A stretch of DNA of 64,000 bases from Bretschneidera sinensis (Eukaryota; Streptophyta; Magnoliopsida; Brassicales; Akaniaceae). A model generated the notes under the pieces. That model ran no database searches and was not told where the DNA came from. It saw only the letters and a program-made list of their open reading frames with translations. A program made the position numbers and the translations under genes. Where the stretch lies: positions 18,608,501 to 18,672,500 of the forward strand of contig CM043705.1 of NCBI GenBank assembly GCA_023935145.1, given 5' to 3'. How positions within the stretch are numbered: position 1 is the stretch's first letter; each line of letters opens with the position of its first letter. Positions 58,461-64,000 of this stretch are shown one piece after another.

Positions 58461-61366
58461 ATGGAAGAGGGAAAGAGTGGGAAAAAGAAGGTGATGGTGT
58501 CAATAGACGAGAGCGAGTGCAGCCACTACGCTTTCCAGTGGGCACTTCAGTTTCTTGGAGATACCATCTCCAATTCTGAGCTTTTAGTCTTCACTACACA
58601 GCCCGTTGTTGATTTCTATGCTGCTCGTGAGTACTCTCTCTCTGCAATTTTGATTCTTTGTTTTTTTTTTTGTTATATTCTAATGAAGTCATAATTACAT
58701 ATTGATCAATGGGTTCTTCATTTCTTTTTAATAATTTTATAGAATTCTATGCAAAACTCAAGGTATTCCTGTGTGAGTACTTGCATCTTATATCCTATTT
58801 TCTGAGTGATTGATAATTTCTTGTTCAAATAAAATTGAAATTTATTGAAGTGATCAATTTATACTGTCAGTTTTTCTGACGTAAGAGCTGTGGATTTGAT
58901 TGTGCTATGCAAGAAAATCAAAAGAAAGCGGCATTGGCTCTCTTGGAGGAAGCTAAGGAAGTCTGCCAAGTATGGGGTGTGTGTTTCTTCACTGATTATT
59001 TGCCTAATGTTTGTCTTGTCGATATGGTCATGCACCCAATTGTTTATTTTCTCATTTACTTAGTCCTGTAGCTTGTAAATGTTGGGATTTTGACAGGGAA
59101 GCAAATTAATTTGAGATTCAGTAAGTCACCATGCATTCACCAATTCATTGGAAAGAAAATAAACAAATGTGAAATAATACGAGTGAACATGCCCAAAGAA
59201 AAATTGTATTTTATCCCCCCAATCTCAAAAGCTCGTACTCTCTCACCCCAAAAAACACTCCATCACACTTGCCATGTGTTTTTCGTGTATTCTCTCAATA
59301 CACATATCATTGAGAACAACATGAGTTAACATATCACAAGCACACAACTAGACCAAGGAGGAGAAGCATTTCACTTGCTCTCCCACTCTAATTCTTCTGC
59401 TCTGCACTCAGCTCAGCATACATTGGCGATATATATATCAAAACTTTGGGCAAAATTTTTCATCCACATTCAGTGTGCCCACCTTATAAAGTGGGTCTTG
59501 CCTGAACAAAATCCAGATGATGGCTTTCAAGTCAAAAAATGCATGAGCTTGTCTTCTTTTACTTTGGTGTCACCATTTGCAGCACCAATTTTTACATGCG
59601 GGGCTTTGTGCTTGTGGCCCAACAGTAAAGTGCACTTATTCTATAGGATCTCTGATATATCCATTTTGTTAAAAGAAAAAGTCTGGTAACCAATTATCTC
59701 AAAAGTTTAAGATGACAATTTTTGTGCTTCTCCATCTTGTGGAAGCCAAGTCAAGGATAGATTGGCTACAAGAACCCAAGTATAGGATAGTGTTATAAGC
59801 TTAAGCGATTGGGAATGAGCCCAACATATATTTGTATTTTAACAGGCACCCTCATGTGCAAGTCTATCTGATTCACAGCATAACAAGACAAGAATTCTGT
59901 GGGCTGAGACATGGTGGAGGGTATGAGTTTGGCTCTAATACCCCCTCAAATGATTGTGTGAATATTAATGATAGATACAAGAAAGAGGGTTCACAGAGTT
60001 ACATATGAATTAGGGAGCCATGGTTCCCCAAACTTTTCAATTTATTATTTTAGGATATGGATATCTCAACCTTAGGTTTCTTATTGTTTTAACTCTCACA
60101 TTGGTCTTGCCCAGAAGAAAATTTTGCTCTGCCCTTGGTTTTCAGGATTTGAAATGAAGATCTGAAGCTTTAATTTTATGTTAAGAGATTGTTGGGTGAC
60201 CAATTATCCCAATTGTCTCTTTAACACAATCTATCCTGATAATGCTGCAGAATGCAGTAAATGGAGGCACAATATTGTTACAAAGATGCTGATATATAAT
60301 CAATGGATGCTACATTTACAGAACTGGAACTTTGTGATGGTCAAACCAGTTTGATGTGATTAATTATCATCTTTCATAATTTTTTTTTCCATATCCTTTT
60401 AGTTTAACCTTCAATTTAATTCAAACCTTGCTTTAAAATATCTATTGCTTATGCTATTTGCTTCAAATTAAATAAAAAAGAACCCTATCCTACACGTGGG
60501 CACATGAGAATTAATGAGTGTACATAACCCATGTCTTGATGATACTGGTTAAATTAAGTTGCTTTAATCACTAATTTTTACAAACACGAAAGCATACAAT
60601 TAGCTGAGAGCAGATTAACATGATGTTACATGTAGTAAAATACTTAATTTTTCTTGCTGCAGGTTGTCCCAGAGAGTCACAAAAGTTGGAATTCCTAAAG
60701 ACGGAATATTTGAAGCCGTGGAGAAGCTCAACATTCAATTACTTGTAATGGGTAGCCATGGTCAAGGAGCAATACAGAGGTTAGTCTAGACATCTAAATA
60801 TTTAATTTGTTGTCTCTTGAAGGTAAGTAGATGTAAGGTTCATTCTGTCCATGCCTTTTTCTTTTAAGACTCCATATCTCGTGATAGAGGCTTGGTTTTC
60901 CCATGTTGAGACATCCTACTAATCTTGAGTAAGGAAACTGTTACCAACTTGCTCCTTTGGGATAGGATGCAGCAAGCAAATAACAAGATTTTGGTTAGGA
61001 ATTTCTTCACCCAAGTTAAAGGAAATGATTCTTCCCCCAGTTATTGAAGATGATCATTTGTGTAATTAGTTTAGCCTCCCATGTTGATGATGATAAAACC
61101 TGGAACTACCATATCAGCTGAAGAAAATAGAAAAAATCCACTCTCATGCAGCTATATTTAGCTTTGCAAGTATAAATCTACCTAAATTATTTACTTAGTC
61201 AAAATATATACTTTTTTCCGTGCAAGCAAACGAGATTGAAGGACCATTGTTCCAATTTCAGATACTAACGCATGCTTGTTTAGACAGGGCTTTTTTGGGA
61301 AGTGTGAGCAATTATTGTGTTCACAATGCCAAGTGCCCTGTTCTTTTGGTGAGGAAACCTGTTTGA
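58461..61366 (+). pseudogene. Universal stress protein USP-1, copy B (frame broken)
   Basis: Four exons as in copy A: 58461-58626, about 58891-58982, 60663-60779 and 61288-61366. Exon 1 has a 9-bp in-frame deletion that turns DFSHVYSA into DFYAA. The exon 2 acceptor region differs (GTAAGAG), and the phase-1 reading then gives PVDLI. The shifts before QENQKK and at the exon 2/3 junction are the same as in copy A. The nucleotide loop reads GSHGQGAIQR, with Gln for Arg. The two copies therefore share old lesions and have since diverged separately. Confidence 0.8.
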
Positions 61367-61911
61367 AGAATGGGCTGTCACCTTATATGTTATGCCAAAT
61401 GTGGACGATCTTGTTCTGAGAATAACAGTAAAGAGAGTTACTTATGTATGTGAAGTGAAAATACTTAAAATACATATTTGTCTGTACTGTTTTACATTTT
61501 TGAGATTCAAGTGTTGGAAAAAGCTTGTAATTTATGTTTTTCTAAATAAAAATAAACACTGTTTGGCTTCTGTCATTGTAGATGGTGTGATGTGTGTGGT
61601 GTTTTCGAGTCTATCAAAGGTCCTAAGATTTTCTCTGCTCCCTTACTTCTTTCGACATTGTCATCTTGCTGGTCCATCTCATTTTTATACCTCAGTGGTG
61701 CATACTTGATCTTGTTTTAATGGACATTGATTGCACCTTAGCTTATTTTGCAGAGTTCAGAAACTTAAAAAATCAGCGAATTTCATTGTATTTTGACTGT
61801 TTCTTCCCACTTTGAGTCTTCAATTTCCTCCATGTCCTATGTTCTGCGGCTTAAATTTTTTCTATTGGTGACATTCCAATATAAATGAACTAGATGGCGG
61901 AGTTACAGTTA

Positions 61912-62217
61912 GGCTATGATTGGTAGAGAGGAAAAGAGAGAGGAAGGACGGGGGAGAGGAGAAAAGTGTGATATTTCTATTGTTTGATAGTAAAGAAGAG
62001 TGAAATGAAAAATAAGTGGGATGATTAGTATTTTCTTTTCACATGAACAAATCACAGTCTTCTTAAATTTGGGTGATTGAAGAGTGGAAATTAAAATAAA
62101 TTACTTGTTATTGTCTTTTTCTCTTATTTTTTCATCATTTTGACCAAATAGATGATGGAAGACATTTATCTTTTCTCTTTTCTTTCCTCTCATTTTTCTT
62201 CTCCACTAATCAGAGCT
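61912..62217. mobile_element. Tourist/PIF-like MITE, copy B
   Basis: 306 bp between TTA duplications (61909-61911 and 62218-62220). The TIRs start GGCTATGATTGGTAGAGAGG and, from the right, AGCTCTGATTAGTGGAGAAG. Confidence 0.85.
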
Positions 62218-63343
62218 TTAGTGTTGCAAAATTCATGAGAGGAGTGATCATAGAAAGGGCTCGATAGATTGAATAATTTGCTTTGAATAGCTTATTGTAA
62301 AATTTTTCTCTTGAAAGATAAGACTTCTGTTTCCTGGAGCTTGATAAGAGTGGATTTGTATTGTTTATTATCAGGAACGTGCGTGAGAGAACTCAATACA
62401 GTTAGAGATCTGCTTTTTCTTTGAATGGCAGTTGGAAGTCTCTGTTAAGGCTTTATTTATTTCAAAAGAATTAGCTAGTAGAGTGGACTAACTGCTACGT
62501 TTTCATTTATTTTTTAAAATGGTTTGCTTGCAAGTATGATTTTCCTTCACGGGGAAGAGAAGGCATTTACCCAATACAAAACTTTGGGTTGCCCAAGCTT
62601 GTTTACTCGATGGTCTTGGTCACATCATAGTAAATTCTTGATTTTGCAATCTTGATTCTTGTCTAGTAAATTCTTCCCTTAATTTCAAGTTAACTGCTAC
62701 ACACATTGAACTTGATCTTCATCATTTTTAACCTCTCATTTTCTAAACAATCAATTTACATGCAAGTGATAAATTTGGGTGATATTTGAAAATAAATTTA
62801 TCTTCTGTTAGTTTTTCTTTTTACATTAACTTTGTCCATTTTGGGACAAAACTGGGTGGGTGACTGGCCAACATTTTTTGGGGCCTTTTTTCGCTAAAAA
62901 GGGAAGGGTTATATTAGCAGAGTAGACTAAAAATAATTGTTTTTGTAAGAGTGGCATTTACATTTTTCAGGCACCAGAAGTACGGAGAGAAAAATCAACA
63001 AAGCACTCAAACCCTTATAAATAATGTTGAGAGAAAAATCGACGAAGCACTGAAACCCTTACAAGTAGTGTTGAGAGAGAAATCAATAAAGCAATCATTT
63101 TGATTTGTTTGACCTTTTACCTAAAATATTGAATTTACTTAAAAAGTTTGACCTTTTAACTAAAACTATTAAATTGTTGGGCTTGATTTGTTTTTAAACA
63201 CGCAATAATTCTTTACTTGATCGCTCAATTTTTCATGTAGAGACTTTTTGTTCACTTTGGCAAAGTTTTCTGTTCACTTGACTTATATGTACAGTTAAAC
63301 TAAAACTTTCGGTGTTTGTTTGTCATCTTTATCAAAGAAAAAA

Positions 63344-63557
63344 ATGGAGGAAAAGGAAGGATCTAGTATGAAGGTGATGGTGGCCATTGATGAGAGCGAG
63401 AGCAGTTACCATGCACTCATGTGGGTTCTCACCAATCTCAAAGAATCAATGACAGACAACCCACTTTTCATCTTCGTAGGACAGCCATTTCCACAGTACA
63501 GTAATTTAATTGCTCCATCGCTTGGTTTTGCTCACATTTACTGCCCACTCTCAGCCA
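63344..63557 (+). CDS. Universal stress protein USP-2, copy B, exon 1
   Basis: The ATG at 63344 opens a 214-nt exon, the same length and phase-1 GT donor (63558) as copy A. It reads KVMVAIDESESSYHALMWVL with a few replacements (N to T in VLTNLKES; AAQPF to VGQPF; YSPL to YCPL). Exon 2, expected some 170 bp on, is not found: the sequence leaves homology at 63610. Either later exons lie past an insertion beyond the window or the gene is truncated here. The exon itself shows no damage. Confidence 0.7.
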
Positions 63558-63609
63558 GTTAAGTGTAATTTCTACTCTTCCTCTTCCATGTTCTGCTCTG
63601 TTACTATAA

Positions 63610-64000
63610 CAACTTAGGAGTTGGAATTTTAAGTTCCATGGTTTTCAGATCCTTGTTACGGTTTCAAGAATGCCACTCGTAAGAGGGGTTTTTTTTTTTT
63701 TTTTGGTTCTGGTAGCCCCAAAACAAAGAGAATCCATTTCAAAAGCCCGGACTAGGGTTTTTTTTTTCTTTTTTTCTTTCTTTCTTTTGTTCATTATAAA
63801 CAACTTTGACTGAACAGATACTTTATTTGTGTTCAAAAGTATCAGTTGTCTTAATAGAGTTCAGTTTTATTCCAAAAGCCAAAATGAAGTCAGGCTAATT
63901 TGCATCTTTTTTAATTGTTTTCTCGAAATTATGGAAGGGTGAGGGATTTCAGATTTGGTAATTTTACATGGTTGAGATCGATATCCACTAAGGTTTTCTG
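63610..64000. other. Non-homologous end of the window
   Basis: No gene seen. It has two T-rich runs (about 63688-63704 and 63758-63788). It replaces what is intron 1 and exon 2 of USP-2 in copy A, so it may be the edge of an insertion. Confidence 0.4.

Larger units (their letters stand above)
56264..63609. repeat. Segmental duplication, copy B
   Basis: Partner of 11154-18715. Offset is 45110 at the left edge and 44889 at USP-1 because B lost about 220 bp near 57713. Homology ends at TTACTATAA (63601-63609), just after exon 1 of USP-2. Confidence 0.95.

Overview
This is plant nuclear DNA, probably from a eudicot. The host genes have GT-AG introns and belong to plant families: PHOS34-type universal stress proteins (USP), a plant S1/P1 nuclease and an ALT-type acyl-ACP thioesterase. 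The transposable elements are plant lineages: Sirevirus-type Ty1/copia, Athila-type and other Ty3/gypsy, MULE, and PIF/Harbinger-like MITEs. The sequence is AT-rich and dominated by transposons. I cannot name the species. All coordinates and comparisons were made by eye.

Layout. 1-9772: an old, broken Sirevirus-type element on the minus strand running off the left edge. Its pol gene is split by foreign DNA that carries a complete 1.96-kb non-autonomous LTR element (3130-5089, TSD CAACT). 10301-10599: 3' fragment of an acyl-ACP thioesterase gene. 11154-18715 and 56264-63609: two copies (A and B) of a roughly 7.5-kb segment about 45 kb apart. Each holds a decayed DNA transposon with a Myb/SANT-like domain, a broken USP gene (USP-1), a MITE and the start of a second USP gene (USP-2). 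In copy A, USP-2 is intact (four exons, 174 aa), followed by exon 1 of a third USP (20593-20818) and then the 3' half of an S1/P1 nuclease gene on the other strand. 24313-30100: a decayed MULE with a mudrA-like transposase pseudogene and an opposite-strand GRF-finger fragment.

30443-44313 is a three-level nest. An RNase H-domain sequence is split by a gypsy element (30768-44189), and its two pieces abut in frame. The gypsy gag gene is in turn split by a Sirevirus-type copia element (33596-42766, TSD CTTGT) with nearly identical LTRs. 44988-54195: an Athila-like gypsy element on the minus strand with recognisable gag, protease, RT, RNase H and integrase but several stops and a truncated 5' LTR.

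The strongest unexplained signals lie in the non-coding parts of the Sirevirus elements. One is an array of 10-bp palindromes CAGTCGACTG just upstream of the LTR TATA box and again downstream of pol, spaced almost only 21-22, 31 or 51 bp apart, so all fall on one face of the helix. Another is a string of short hairpins in the transcribed leader with compensatory base changes between the two elements. A third is an inverted repeat around the terminal polypurine tract. The only gene that looks functional is USP-2 in copy A; copy B holds an intact first exon, and the rest lies beyond the homology.
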